DNA of 64,000 nt, taken from the NCBI RefSeq assembly GCF_900964775.1, contig NC_041820.1, positions 4,839,001-4,903,000 of the forward strand, read 5' to 3'. Positions 25,961-38,800 of the stretch are shown one piece after another. This stretch comes from Scleropages formosus (taxonomy: Eukaryota; Chordata; Actinopteri; Osteoglossiformes; Osteoglossidae). Every line of letters starts with the position of its first letter. Within the stretch, counting starts at the first letter, position 1. The notes beneath the pieces are model-generated. The model saw nothing but the letters and a program-made list of their open reading frames with translations. It was not told the origin of the DNA and made no database searches. Made by a program: the position numbers and the translations under genes.

Positions 25961-26872
25961 AATAGCTATAATATTTATTTTTTGGGACCATCCTATGAGA
26001 CTTATTTGAGTTGTGACCATGGGTTTGGAAACCACTGAATTATACCAAGCATGAGGCAGTACAGGGTGGACTGAGCATAAAAACTTTGTTTGTTTTAGAA
26101 ACATAAAACAAACATTGAATCAAAATATAGTCCAACTCATAAAATTACCTTTCGTCCGACTGTCCGTTTACATACTGTGGCCGCACCTGAACCTCGTCTC
26201 TCAATCAGACGCGGTCAGTAATCCCTCAGGTGGACGTGGCCACACTCCTGCTGTTCTGCTTTGTTTTTTTTTTTTTTTTTTTTCTTTAAATCCATCCTTG
26301 GGTTCAGACAAAGCAGTCTTGTGGAGTTCTGTTTGGAACCCTGTGCACAGGTTTAAGAACTAATTAAACCTGGGCTGGTCTTGCCATACCCGGGATACCG
26401 TGGTGCACCGAACGTCCACGCAGAGGAGCCCAGGATGATTTGCTGACTGCTCTCGCCGAATGGGATGACATCAACCCTCTTGCCTCTCGTCAGAGCACTA
26501 TTTACGAGTGGATACTACGAGCTGTAACCCAACCTGGAATGCGATCCTCTGCCACAGCGGGACGAGTCAGCGTTAGCGATATGAGTGGAAGATATTAATA
26601 GAAGCCTGCCACTATACCAGTGGAATCTACTGTACTGGTGTACTGTACATGTCTAGGGAGGAACGCTGAGTTCCATCAAGTGCTGTGTGTGTCTTCAACA
26701 ATGTGGTCCTTCCGCCAGAGCGCGTGCTCAACAGTTTAAGGTCACTGTGTGGTCCCCTTTAAACACTTGTGTTACCGATTTTTCTCATTATTCATCTGCT
26801 TGTCCTCCCGAGGAAAGTGAGCGGAAGAGTTAGAGCGCAAATTCTGTGGGATTTAAGAGCTGAGATTTGGCA

Positions 26873-27083
26873 TCATTTACATTTATTCATTTTGCTGATG
26901 TTTTTTCTCCAAAGCGACTTACACTGTTGAGCTGCTTAGTGATTTACCCATTAATACAGCAGGGTAATTTTCACTGGAGCAATTTAGGGTTAGTACCTTG
27001 CTCACGCTTTCTACAGCAGGAGGTGGGACTCAAAGCTGCGACCTTCAGACTGAAAGGCAGCAGCTCTAACTGCTACGCTGCCC
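26873..27083 (-). mobile_element. tRNA-derived SINE, family A, near full-length
   Basis: Reverse copy: 'TTATTCATTTTGCTGATG', 'CTCCAAAGCGACTTACACTG', 'CACTGGAGCAATTTAGGGTT', 'CAGCAGGAGGTGGGACTC' and 'GCAGCAGCTCTAACTGCTAC'. Confidence 0.85.
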
Positions 27084-27602
27084 CTTCCTCCTGGTGGTCT
27101 GGCCACACTGACACCTTCTTTTGCACCAACACTTTATTCTGTTGTCACCCACTATTCTGATCCACTGTTCATTGTTCTCCACTTTCAGGCTCTTTTCTAC
27201 ATCTACAGGCCTGTTTCTCCAGGACCTTTTTAAGGGATGAAGAATTGCAGGTATGTCAAGCTGCTGCCACCACCTGTTTGATTCATACCGAGACTCCTAA
27301 CCACAAGACCCTGTGAAATAAATCCAGAACATGAGAACCTGGTCAGGGCTCTAAGCCGTTACCAAGGGACTGACTCTAGGTCAGTGATGACAAATATTTT
27401 AAATGCTTCCTCCGTATTGTCAGGTTTCTCACGACTCAGGCGGGGCCCAAAAGCAAGAGAAATGGACAGTGTTAATTCTGAAGGCATGAATGTCCTTCTT
27501 CCACATGGCCCTGGTACCGTGGTACTTTGTTGTCCTGTTGTGTTGTTCCTCATTAGCCACATGAGGCCTTCCCATCAGTGCCACCTACAGAGACAAAACC
27601 AT

Positions 27603-27760
27603 CCAAGGTGGCGGAGTGGGTAGCACTGGTGTCTCTCAGCACCTTGGCTGTGGGTTCCGAAGCGAGTTTGAATCCGGTTTGGTCTGTGCGGACTTTGTGT
27701 GTTCTTCATGTGTTTGTGTGGGTTTCCTCGAATGCTGCAAAGATGTGTGTTTCAATAGAT
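27603..27760 (+). mobile_element. tRNA-derived SINE, family C
   Basis: Head 'AGGTGGCGGAGTGGGTAGC', B-box-like 'GAGTTTGAATCCGG', then 'TGTGTGGGTTTCCTCGAATG'. It is followed at 27771 by 'CTTTATTGATCCCCAGAGGG', a motif common at the ends of fish retroposons. Confidence 0.65.
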
Positions 27761-29124
27761 ACATACATACTTTATTGATCCCCAGAGGGAAATTTAGTTT
27801 CATGGGGATTGGTGATTTGAAATAGCCTGCAGTGTGTTTGTGAGTGTGAATGTGGCAACCCTGCAATGGACTGCTGTCAATAATACTCATAATAAAAATA
27901 TGCAGGTAATGTGAACCAGCCCGTCCCAGTATTTGGGCCCCATGAGCTCCAGCATTGAACAAGGTCCTACAGCTTGCAGAGGAAATGATTAATAAGAGGA
28001 CTGTTTATCGCGAGATGTTGGGTACGAAGGAGGTCAGGTGTTGGCTGTGAGCGGAATCCGTTCACATGCTGATGGCTTATAAAGTGATATGCCCTCCTGG
28101 TCCACGAAGGAGCCGTGCGGACGGGTGGGACACGCTGGGGAGCGGCCTATAAATACTCCATCGAGATGGGACTCCGGGAGACAGCTGGCGCTGCTAGCCG
28201 GGGTCCGTCTCGGCCTTCATCGGGGACTCGGCTCCATCTTTGGCCCCGGCTTCCACTTGCCTCACCAAATACTTGACCTTCGAACCCCGGGGGCGACGTT
28301 TCGGGGTTTGGTGTTGGTACAGCGCTCTGCAGTTGCTCCACATTTTATAGATGCTCAGGTCGAGAGTTTTGGGGGGGGTGGACAGCTGTGTGAACTCACA
28401 ATGACCCCAGGTTGGCTTCCCCAGGATGATTTAAGGTGTTTGAGTCAGGACACAAAGACACCTCAGTGTGCAGACTGTGGTCTAATCAAGATGTTCACAG
28501 TCTGAGTGTATAAATCTCAGCGCTAACTAGTCATAGATAAAGTACGACTTAGGATTATCCACATGTTTAGTCTGTCTAACTTGAGCTTGGACCTGTGGTC
28601 ACCCTTGCACAAACGTGATGCGAAGTGCACCCTGGGAGCACCAGGCCTTCGTGACTTCGGACTTGGACGGAGGCTGGCCGGTGGGACGGGGCCCGCTGCC
28701 CTCGGAGTCCGACTGCACTTTATCCGTTCTGCACCGATAAGTATTTGTGGAAGCCGTTGAGATGAAGCGCTTCGATACGCAGTATGAAAAATGCTGACCT
28801 GACGGGAACTCAAGCTGGTGATCACAGAGGGAGGAAGAAGGTAACAACAGTCGGACAACAGGTTCCTCAAATGAAAGAAATGATGTCCTCGGTGTCCCAA
28901 AGTACACTCATAGCAGCAGGTAGCACTGGTGCCACAGTGCTGTTGGTGACACTAAATTGCTCAAAGCGATGGAGTGGTGTCCCGTCCGAGGTGTACCCTG
29001 CCTCGCACCTATGCTTCCAGATTGACTCTGGCCCTCTTTGATCTCACACGGCACAAGCAGTTATTGATAATGGGTGAATGGATCAAAGTATATAACTGTC
29101 TTCCCAAAGTCCTATTTAATATCA

Positions 29125-29390
29125 GTTGCTAACTTATTCATCACTCCTCACCTTGTTACTGATCACTGACACTCCAGACATGAGCTGTAAACACTGCGAG
29201 TGACTTGAAAAAAGGCGGTCATACACGCCCATTCTCTTTGGCTGCTCTTTACTGCCATCTATCAGCTGGCTATGTAAATACAGCTCTATTTTTTTTTTTT
29301 TTTTATAGATAAGAAAATACGTAAATCAATAAAACAGCAAAATGTTTGCATTTTTGAAAACGTGTAACTCGACATTTCATAAAACGAGAA
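29125..29390 (+). repeat. Unassigned interspersed repeat, copy 1
   Basis: About 265 bases resembling 34320-34590 in the same orientation. Shared landmarks are 'GAGCTGTAAACACTGC' against 'AGGCTATAAACACTAC', 'CTTTACTGCCATCTAT' against 'CTTTACTTCCATCCAT', and 'AAAATGTTTGC'. The family is not recognised. Confidence 0.55.
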
Positions 29391-29794
29391 GCCAGTGTGC
29401 TTTTTACGAGCGGTGATGAGCTTAGGGCAGCTACAGTATAAGCAGTATGTGACATTTTTTTCATTACTACATTCCAGAAAACAACCTGTCTGATTGTGTC
29501 GATGTTAACTAACTGCAGTGGAATTGCCTCTGCAGAGTCCCTGTGCTCTGCTGGGCGGCTCCCTGGGAGGTCACGGTGAAGTTTCACACCTGACATAGAG
29601 AGAACGCTGTGGGAGTGGTGTTGGGCTGGCGAGGAAAGGCAGCGACACAAACACATGGCGTCTTTTACTGACCCCGCCGAACGTTAGTCAAGGTCAAAGG
29701 TCACAGGAGATGAGGACACTGTCAACAAGCTCAGCCAAATAAAAAAACGTCTTCCTAAATACGAACCGTACCGTGTAATGCGGGCTGAGATACT

Positions 29795-29873
29795 GCGGGT
29801 GGCGTAGTGGTTAGAGCTGCTGCTGTTGGACTTAAAGGACCTGCGTTTGAATCCCACCACCTGCTGTGGTACA
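29795..29873 (+). mobile_element. Family A SINE, 3'-truncated
   Basis: Only the tRNA-like head: 'GGTGGCGTAGTGGTTAGAGC', 'GCGTTTGAATCCCACC', 'CCTGCTGTGGTAC'. Confidence 0.7.
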
Positions 29874-30169
29874 TGGAAACATGAGCGACGCACCGACCAG
29901 ACCGCAAACCAAACCCAGCGCCGTGAGACCTGCTCTGTGCGCGTGTGTATGTGTGTGTGTTGACATGTGCATTTGCAGTGTAAATGATGCCTGCAGAACG
30001 ACAGGAACATTATTCAACCGGATGGACGGGAGACCAGTTTACCGTTAAGTGCGACCCAGCGTTTGCAAAAAGCCTTTTTCCTTCCAGACTCCCCAACACT
30101 GCTCTGCGATAGTGTATTTGAGCGCAAAAAAAGCTTTGCCAGCTGTAAAGTTGCTTCTTGGCTGTATCA

Positions 30170-30275
30170 TTTATTATTCATTATCTGACACCTTTGTCTA
30201 AAGCAAATCACAATGTGTGGTTTGTACACTATGCCTCTTACACCGATTTACCTGTTTATACAGCTCTACCCATTT
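30170..30275 (-). mobile_element. Family A SINE fragment, reverse
   Basis: Tail-side piece: 'TATTATTCATTATCTGACAC', 'CTAAAGCAAATCACAATG', 'GATTTACCTGTTTATACAGC'. It faces the forward copy at 30295. Confidence 0.6.
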
Positions 30276-30294
30276 TCCACCCATTTATATCGCA

Positions 30295-30480
30295 GGTAGA
30301 GCAGTGGTTAGCGCTGCCATATTTGGACTCAAAGACTGCAGGTTCCAACCCCACTTCCTGTTGGAGTTCCCTTCAGCATGGTACTCACCATGAATTGCTG
30401 TAATCAAAATCACTCAGCTATATAAATGGGTAAATTATGGCAGGCTGCTTGGGAGAAAATTGTCAGCAAATAGAATAAAG
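30295..30480 (+). mobile_element. tRNA-derived SINE, family A
   Basis: Forward copy: 'GGTAGAGCAGTGGTTAGCGC', 'GCAGGTTCCAACCCCAC', 'TATATAAATGGGTAAATTAT', 'GGGAGAAAATTGTCAGC'. With 30170-30275 it forms an inverted pair 300-600 bases upstream of the first filip1 coding exon. Confidence 0.75.
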
Positions 30481-30796
30481 GTAGATGTTATACAGCCTTT
30501 AACCATTGCGCCACCTGCTGTCTGTATTTTTTTTAAAAAAATCCATCTGCAGTGCTTCAGGCAAAAACAGGTGGTTTTATTTAAATGTATTCCACCACCA
30601 AATGGAGGACCAACACAAGTGACCCTTCTACAAGCTGAGACAATTTGAGACCTTGATGCTGAAGCCCTCGGTGACCCTTTACTGTCCTCTTTCATCACAG
30701 CACCAGCTGACTGGATTCAATGTGGCCTGTAAAACGTGGTACTGTCCCTGGAGATCTGTTTTGCTCCATCGTTGCCTCTTTTCTCCACAGCTTGCA

Positions 30797-32842
30797 ATGA
30801 GGTCCAGGAGCAACACGGACGATACTTCGGCCAACAGGCTGCTCAACGCCCCCCACCCGACCAGCGACCTCAGTGAGGATGAAGGAGGCAAAGTCAAGGG
30901 CTCCCAGGATCCCCAGCAGCAGGATGCTGTGGAGATGTCCGTCTCAGAACTTGTGAAAACACACCAGAAATCAGCCAAAAACTTTGCTCACAAACATGTA
31001 TTAGTGGATCTGTCCAAAGACAACCTGGTCAGGTTGCTGGGAATCATGGAGGGGGAGGTTCAGGTAAGAGCTGTGCGACAGAAAATGTGAAAATTAGCAC
31101 AAACACACCAGAACCAGCCAGAATACAAGATCTTACTTCACTGCTCTTGACTTGTTATACAGATTATAGTGCGACTTCAGTCTTTTTTACACCAGTCTTA
31201 AAACTTGATGTTATGTCACTCAGTCTCAGTACTTTGCTTTTGATTTTTGTACTGTCATGTACATTGTTTAGAGCCAGTTACAGTATCTCCTGTTTTCCTG
31301 TGTGTCTTCTGATAATTTTATGGTATTAATTGTGACATCACAGAGGCAATAATAACAATGTATACAATCTGACAGTAAAAAAATGTGGCTTATGAAATTA
31401 TTGAATCTTTTCACAACTTGCCAGAATGTGCTGGTAGTGTTCTGGTTGAAGCTGCTGCCTTTGGGCACCAAAGTTTGCAGGTTTGAATCCCAGTTACCTT
31501 GAGCAAGACACTTACCTTAAATTGCTCCAGTTAAAATTATCAAGCCATAGAAATGGAGAAATAAATATAAGTAGCTTAACATTGTAAGTTTCTTTTGAGA
31601 AAGGTGTCATCTGAATGAATAAATAGAAATTTTTACAGATGACAGCGGACTAAAAGTACAACTTGCAATTGACATTACTGCCATCTAGTGACAACAGTAG
31701 GCACTAACTAGTAAAGGAATTACTGCCATCTAGTGGCAAGAGTAGGTACTAAATTCTAATGGACATTACTGCCCTCTAGTGGCAACAAGAGGTACTAATA
31801 TTCAACATTACTGTAAAAAAGTAGTGAACCTTTATCTATGTATTTATTTACACTATTACATTCTTGTTCTGAATTGCGGTGTTTCATATTCTACTATATT
31901 TTAGTAACAGATGTGTTGATTTTGTGCCAATTGGAAAAAATACTTTTGTTAGAGCTCTAACCCCTCTCAAAGTGGTTTTTTCCTTTGCAGGTGTCCTTGC
32001 TCTGTACTTGAGCCACTTCATGTTGTTACTACAGAGGCTTTAAATCTCTGTTGGCTGTAATTCGATTGTTTGCTTCAAACCATTAATATAAATGATCAAT
32101 ATCCCCTCTGGAAAATGTTGTTGTCCAACCTTTTCGTGGGGCTTCTGTCAATCACAATATATTAATATTATGTCAGTATCACAGCTGTTTCTAAGGACCT
32201 CAGTAAAACTAATTGTCACTATGGATTCATGAAAGTGCTGCAGAGGACTGAAGGTACAGAGTTTGGTCGCCAGCAGTTAGAGTTGGGGGTGGGGAACTCA
32301 CTGTTACTCAGTGTGGATATCCCTTCTGCAGGCCCGTGAGGATGTTATCCGCATCATGAGCCAAAGGCAGACCCCTCCGGAGGTGCTAGAAGCCCACTAT
32401 GCCTCAGCCGGCCACCTCAAGGCGCTCCAGGCCCTACGTCGAGATGGCCTCGTGACTGGTTCCCAGTCAACGGTGGATCACGTGTACGAGAAGCCCATGG
32501 CTGAGGTGAGTCTTTCCACTCGTGAACATTCCCTGGCCCGGTGTGAGAGCAGGGTTACAAAGGTAGGCAGGGCGGGTCTGCCGGAAGGACACCTGCCATA
32601 AAACAGCAGCACCTGCACGCAGTGGATCTGTCTCCATCGTACCGCAGCTGGATCGTCTGGAGGACAAGCACCGTGAGACATACCGCCGCATGCTGGGCCA
32701 GCTGCTGCTGGCTGAGAAGTGGCACCGGCGGACAGCGCTCGAGCTGGACAGCGAGAAGCGCAAACATGCAGACTACATGGCCAAGAGCGATGATTTCACC
32801 AACCTCCTGGAGCAGGAGCGTGAGCGGTGAGATGACCTCTCA

Positions 32843-32889
<47 letters not shown>

Positions 32890-35800
32890 TTTATGAGCAA
32901 GGGAAGTGAATGGACAGGAGGGTCAAAGCGATGTAAAGGGGCCCCCTGCTGGTCTGTCGCTGTATGTTAATTCCAGTATGCTGCAGTATTCAGTGTGAAT
33001 GGAGATCTGCAGCCTGGGAGGTTTTGCTTGCTAATGGTGGGGCACAGGGGGGTGTCCAAAGGAGAGTCCTACCTGCACCAGACTGTTGTCAGGGTTCAGG
33101 GACCACAGCTGGGCACAGGAGCTTAGCCCTGGAGACGGCTGTTGCAGTTTACTGGAATGCACAAGGCTGAGACAGAAGTAAATCATTGTATAACCCCCAG
33201 AGAGGTGGCACGTAGGGGGTTATGTGTTTTTTTAACCATGTTTGCCTGAAAGGCAAACACACTCCAAAGTTCACCAGTGTTAACTGTGATTGCTCAGGCA
33301 TCTCAGAGTTCATGGGATCTCCAGCTGCGGACAATTTAGGAAGGGAAAGTGAGCCCCGGAACTCCAGGATTTTGATTTGATTTCTTTTTAATTAAATTTT
33401 TTTAAATAAATGACCCCTCTAATAAGTGTGGCTTTTTATGAAAACCTGTTTTATAAACCTGATTATGTAACCACAGGTCTAGAAATATATAACCACTACA
33501 TAACTCTTTTTATGAGCAAAGTTTTGCTGTGTCTCCAGCAGGAGCACAGAGACCCTCAATCTGCTGAGGACAACTTGGTTCTGGTCAGTGTTTGATTGCA
33601 TTGAAGAGGCACTGCACCCGGTGCTGAACCCAGCTGATGCCGTTCTGCTCCCCTCTCCTGCCCACCAGTTACAGCCAGTATTTTCTGGAGTGAATCCAAC
33701 CCTCTCCCTCTGACCAGCTGGTTACCCCCCGCTCACTCTGACAGCCGTGTTCTGACCTTTCAACATATCACAACAGAGGACTGCTCCCTGCTGCGGTTGA
33801 CCCTATGGATTCACCTGGCTGCACCTCACTGCCTCTCTGCCGGATGATGTCATAGCAGGGTTCTGATCTCCCATGAGCAGGGAAACAACCCCACTCCCCT
33901 AGTACTCATCCAACAAAAACTCAAGACCCCACTGTACATTTTCTTTGGTAAATAATGAGTTTGGAATCCAGAGCCACTGTATTATCAGGGAACCCAATCC
34001 AAACCTTTGCAATGGTGTCAAGTTGAGACCAGAACTGTTTGCAGCTTGCTTTTTTGTAACACCACGTCACTTTCACCACTGAGCCACAATCTAGGAAAGT
34101 CTAAAAACATAGATGAGCCTCAAATTATTTGCAGGTTATGTTCTGTAAAAATCTTGGTTATAGTTGTAACAGGCAACACATACTTTGTAAGACTTAATAT
34201 TTTTAATACCTTTCTGCTGCTTTAGCTTAAGACAAATTTAACATGACTGAAAACAAAAAAGCATTTTCACAAAGTATTCAGTGCCAATTGTTGATCAAGT
34301 CATTACGTAAAACTGTGCAACATTTATCATCTTATTTATCACCAACACTGGACACAGGCTATAAACACTACAAAAATATGATGAATGAATGCAGTCCCAT
34401 GTTACTGTATTGTTGTGCGCTTTACTTCCATCCATTGGCTCGGAGGGTAAACACAGGTCTTACTCGCTGTGCTATCAACAAATTTTAGAAGACAGATGAG
34501 TGAAGAAATACAAATAATAAATAAATAAACCAGAAAATGTTTGCGCCTTTGTAAATTTAACTTGGTGTGTCTGAATGAAACACCACCTGTTCCGTTTCTC
34601 ACCCAGCCTTAACATTAAGGTAACTGCTATGTCAAGAGCAGACGACACTTATATGAGAATGCTTTGCATCGAGCGCCACATGTAAAAGATACTTGTAAAA
34701 GAATTTATCATCAGCAAGTGAATGCTACAGGGCAAAATCAGAATCTGCTGGTGTCCTCTGATGTACCGTTAAGTTTTCCTGTCATCAATGCATCGAAACC
34801 TTTGCTAAAAGCATTTTCTGTTAACACACTCTTGGTTTTGCCACGGTCCTTCGGCTCAAGATGTGCATATAGCAGTCCCGCTTCCCTCCTGCTGTCAGTT
34901 CCCTGTCTGCAGCCTATCTGTTTGTTGTGCAGATTTTATCTAATCCGTTTGATGTTTCGATAACCATTGGGGTGTCACGTCCAGCAAAGCTGCCCCACTT
35001 TAGGCGCTGGAGTAACAAATCGGTTTCTTCAGAGGAATTCCACAGCCAGGGTGGAATGTTATGCGTCATCATCTGTGAATGTGTGCCAAAGTAAATATGC
35101 TGAGAAAACAACCTCATTCATGGTTATTTGTTGATTTAAACAATATTTGAATTTAGTGGGTAAGAATTTTGCAACCTTGGATTGTTGGTTTTATTCTTTT
35201 AGCTTATGCTTTTCTCCAAAGCGACTTTCAGCATTAAGAGATGTACAGTGACTTTCCCATTTATACAGCTGGGTAATAATTGCTGCAACAAGTCAGGATA
35301 AGTATGTTGATCAAGGGTACTACAGCATGAGGTGGGACTCACATCCCACTAGGGTCCTTTGAGAGTAAAGCAGGGACTCTAACTGCTGCACCACCTGCTG
35401 CCCTACTTTGTGAGACATTAATGATGGTTGCTGTGACAAAATTTATTCAGAGACCTGTTATCACCGTTTCCTTATTAACTTGTCCCAGTTCACATCTAAC
35501 TTTTATCATTTTGTACATGTTAGTTTGAAATAGTTCCGTTCCCTTACTAGTTAGTAAATCTAATGTAAAAAAAACATGTTGCTTTATTTCTACCATCTCC
35601 TCTTGATACGTGGGTAAAATGTGCAGAGAAAACAAATGAGGGGGAGAAAAACAGAGCAAGGAATGCCCCCCCCCCAAGGGTGAAGCCCCACCCCCCTCAG
35701 TTTCTGCAGTGGTGCCGCCCAGTTCCGTGCCATATATGGGGCAATGACATCATCAGCCAGCGGTCCGATGCTACTTTGCACAACGTTCACCTTTCATTGT

Positions 35801-38800
35801 TGTGGTGACATGGTTGGAATGCAATGGCCGGCTCCCTGCGCAGCAGGAGTCCCAGCCGGTCCTGCCGGAGGTGCTAGACAGGGACCTACCTGCAGTGCAT
35901 CCCCTCTTGAGGGTAAGTTTGGGTGGCTCACAAGTTTTTGTTCGGGAGTTTGGCAGCAGGATCTCCCTGTCACCCTATTTCAAAGTGCTTCTGTGCACCT
36001 GTTGCAGCAGGAGGAGACCTGTGGTGGTCCTGCGAGGAGTCGGCAGCTGGTGTTTACACTGTTTTATGTGCCTTTTTCTGTAGAGGTGTTTCACAGGATG
36101 TATGAGCTTAGTGTGCCGGGGGCCACTTGTGGCTGACTCATTAGGACCCGTGGCACGGATGTGGACGGGGTGCTGTGAGAGGGGAAGGGAAGCAGACCTA
36201 CAGGAGCTTAGTTACACATTCACCCGTCGTCACTCTGCCGGTTTTCTTGGCCGTGATTTCAGGCTGGGGAAAGGCCAGGGGTTCCTTTCACACCACTCCA
36301 GCCGCTGTGAGCTCAATCAAGCGGCAGAGCTGTAGAAAGTGCTGCCAGAGGGAATGACAGGAGTTGAGGCTCTAATCCAACCCCCGCGCTCCTTCTCTAT
36401 CTGCTTCACTCTCTTGTTTTCATTCCTTTTCCCCTTCACCTGTCATATTAATATCGTCATTAATCCAGCTACAATTTCAAAGTTTCCTAAAATATAAACT
36501 AGCTAACTGATTAATTAACTAAATTGGTTGGTTACTTAGCTATTCATTTCATTTACCAACTAATTGACTAACTGATGTAAACTGTAAGTAATGAGGTCAA
36601 TTTATTCACTTTGACTTCCGTGTTAGTTATTTATTCATGTAACAAACTAACCAGCTAACTAACTAACTGGAGAAACTGAAAATAATTATATGAGTTTGAT
36701 ACCAATGCGAAATTATTAGCAAAATGTTCCTGCACAGGTTTCTATGTTTCTATATAGGAGGCATGACTGTCACGGCCCATCATTAACAGTGATTCATCTA
36801 TAAAGGGAAAAAACCTTATGTTAAAAGTTATTATAAGTATTTTTAAATCCAGAAGGACAGATCCCACTTCATTTGTTATTGTAATTTCTCCTTGTCAGAT
36901 TAAAGCGTCTGTTGGAGCAGGAGAAGGCTTACCAGGTGCGGAAGGACAAGGAACACAGCCGGCGCCTTGAGAAGCTGAGGGAGGAGCTGGTCAAGCTGAA
37001 GTCCTTCACCCTGATGCTGGTAGATGAGCGGCAGCTCCACATCGAACAGGTTGACCAGCAGACTGAGAAGGTCCAGAACCTCACCCAGAAGCTGCAGGAA
37101 AAGGAGCAGAAGATGACTGACCTGAAGGCCAAAGTCAAGGAGGATGGCCAGAAAGTGGCTAAGCTTGAGGCCGAGCTAGAGCACAAGGCCACCAGGTTCA
37201 CACAGGAGCATGAAGAGACAAGTGCCAAGCTGGCGAACCAGGAATCCCAGAACCGACAGCTGCGGCTGAAGTTGGCTGGTCTGACTCATAAAATCGAGGA
37301 GCTGGAGGAGAGCAACAAGGCACTCCAGAAGTCTGAGGAGGAGCTACAGGAGCTTAGAGACAAGATTAGCAAGGGGGAATGTGGCAACTCAAGTCTGATG
37401 GCAGAGCTGGAGAACTTGCGCAAGAGAGTCATGGAAATGGAAGGTAAGGATGAGGAGATCACAAAAACAGAGTCTCAGTGTAGAGAGCTAAGGAAGAAGC
37501 TACTTGATGAGGAAAACCGTAGCAAGGAGCTGAAACTGGAGGTGGAGAAGCTTCAGAAAAGGATGGTAGAGCTGGAAAAACTGGAGGGTGCTTTCAATGT
37601 AAGCAAGATGGAATGCACACAGCTGCATGGCATCTTAGAAAGAGAAAAGAACCAGACAAAAGAGCTGGCAGGTGAGCTTGAAGTGGTGAAAAACCATGTG
37701 AAAGAGCTGGAGAGCTCAGAATCGAGACTCGAAAAGGTTGAGGTGAGCTTAAAGGATGACCTCACAAAACTCAAGTCATTTACTGTGTTAATGGTGGAGG
37801 AAAGGAAGAACATGGCAGAAAGAATCAGGCAGGAAGAAAAGAAGAGCTATGATCTGAACAAAATGTTTAAGACTGAGCAAGCAAAGGTCATGGAGGTCAC
37901 AGAAAAGCTGATAGAGGAGAGCAAAAAGCTACTGAAGTTAAAATCGGAGATGGAAGCAAAAGTTACTTTTCTCACCAGGGAGAGGGATGAGCTGAAGACC
38001 AAGCTCACAAGCGAAGAGGAAAAATGCGAAGATCTGAGCTCAAAGCTCAGCTCGATGAAACACAAGATGGAAGGCATAGAGGAGGCTGAAAGGAAAGCCA
38101 TGCAAAGCAGGGCGAGGAAAGATGTGGACGGCTGCTCAGATGGAATCTCACAAAGTGACAACAGGGTCAAGGAGCTAACGCTTGAAATCGAGCGGCTGAA
38201 GCATCGCCTCAAACAGCTGGAGGTTGTGGAAGGGGATCTGATGAAGACGGAAGATGAGTATGATCTGTTGGAAAAGAAATTCAGGACGGAACAAGACAAA
38301 GCTAATGTGCTTTCACAACAGCTGGAAGAAATGAGGAATCAACTTGCGAGGAACAAAGCGATAGAAAAGGGAGAGGCGGTGAGTCAAGAATCCGAATTGC
38401 GACAGCGTTGTAAGATGGAGGAGGCAAAGACAAGAGACCTGCAGGCTGACGTTCAAGCCCTCAAGGAAAAGATCCATGAGCTCATGAATAAGGAGGACCA
38501 GCTGTCGCAGCTACAGGTGGAGTACTCTGTCCTTCAGCAGAGGTTTATGGAAGAGGAAAAGAAGAGAACAACCATTAGCCAGGATGTCCTTCATCTCACA
38601 AAAGAGTTGGAGATGACAAAGCGCTACAGTCGTGCTCTGCGGCCCAGCATGAACGGAAGGAGGATGGTGGATGTCCCTGTGACATCGACTGGTGTGCAGA
38701 CAGATGCGGTGAATGACGAGCCCCCTGAGGAGGACACACCTGCAGTATTTATCAGGAAGTCTGTCCAAGAGGAGAATCACATCATGAGCAACCTGAGGCA

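Larger units (their letters stand above)
20401..30789. other. Gene-poor region between adi1 and the first coding exon of filip1
   Basis: More than 10 kb with no recognisable coding exon on either strand. It contains SINEs (21195, 23527, 25768, 26873, 27603, 29795, 30170, 30295), an unassigned repeat (29125-29390), homopolymers (20665-20685, 26264-26283) and a candidate filip1 promoter at 21830-22162. The rest is unique-looking non-coding DNA, some of which probably regulates filip1. Confidence 0.65.
32827..36898 (+). other. filip1 intron 3 (4.1 kb)
   Basis: Phase-2 intron before the giant exon. It contains the CA repeat, the second unassigned-repeat copy (34320-34590), one family A SINE (35190-35404) and a CTAA-rich low-complexity stretch (36490-36680). 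No exon was recognised. Confidence 0.75.

Noticed and set aside
31671-31799. CRISPR-like array
   Set aside because: Only three diverged units in a vertebrate intron; the spacers are not distinct and no cas genes exist here.
33520-33600. Possible extra exon in filip1 intron 3 (CAG|GAGCACAGAG... to CTG|GTCAGT)
   Set aside because: The human protein runs directly from ERER to LKKLL, and the flanking exons join in frame without it; the translation shows no similarity to the family.
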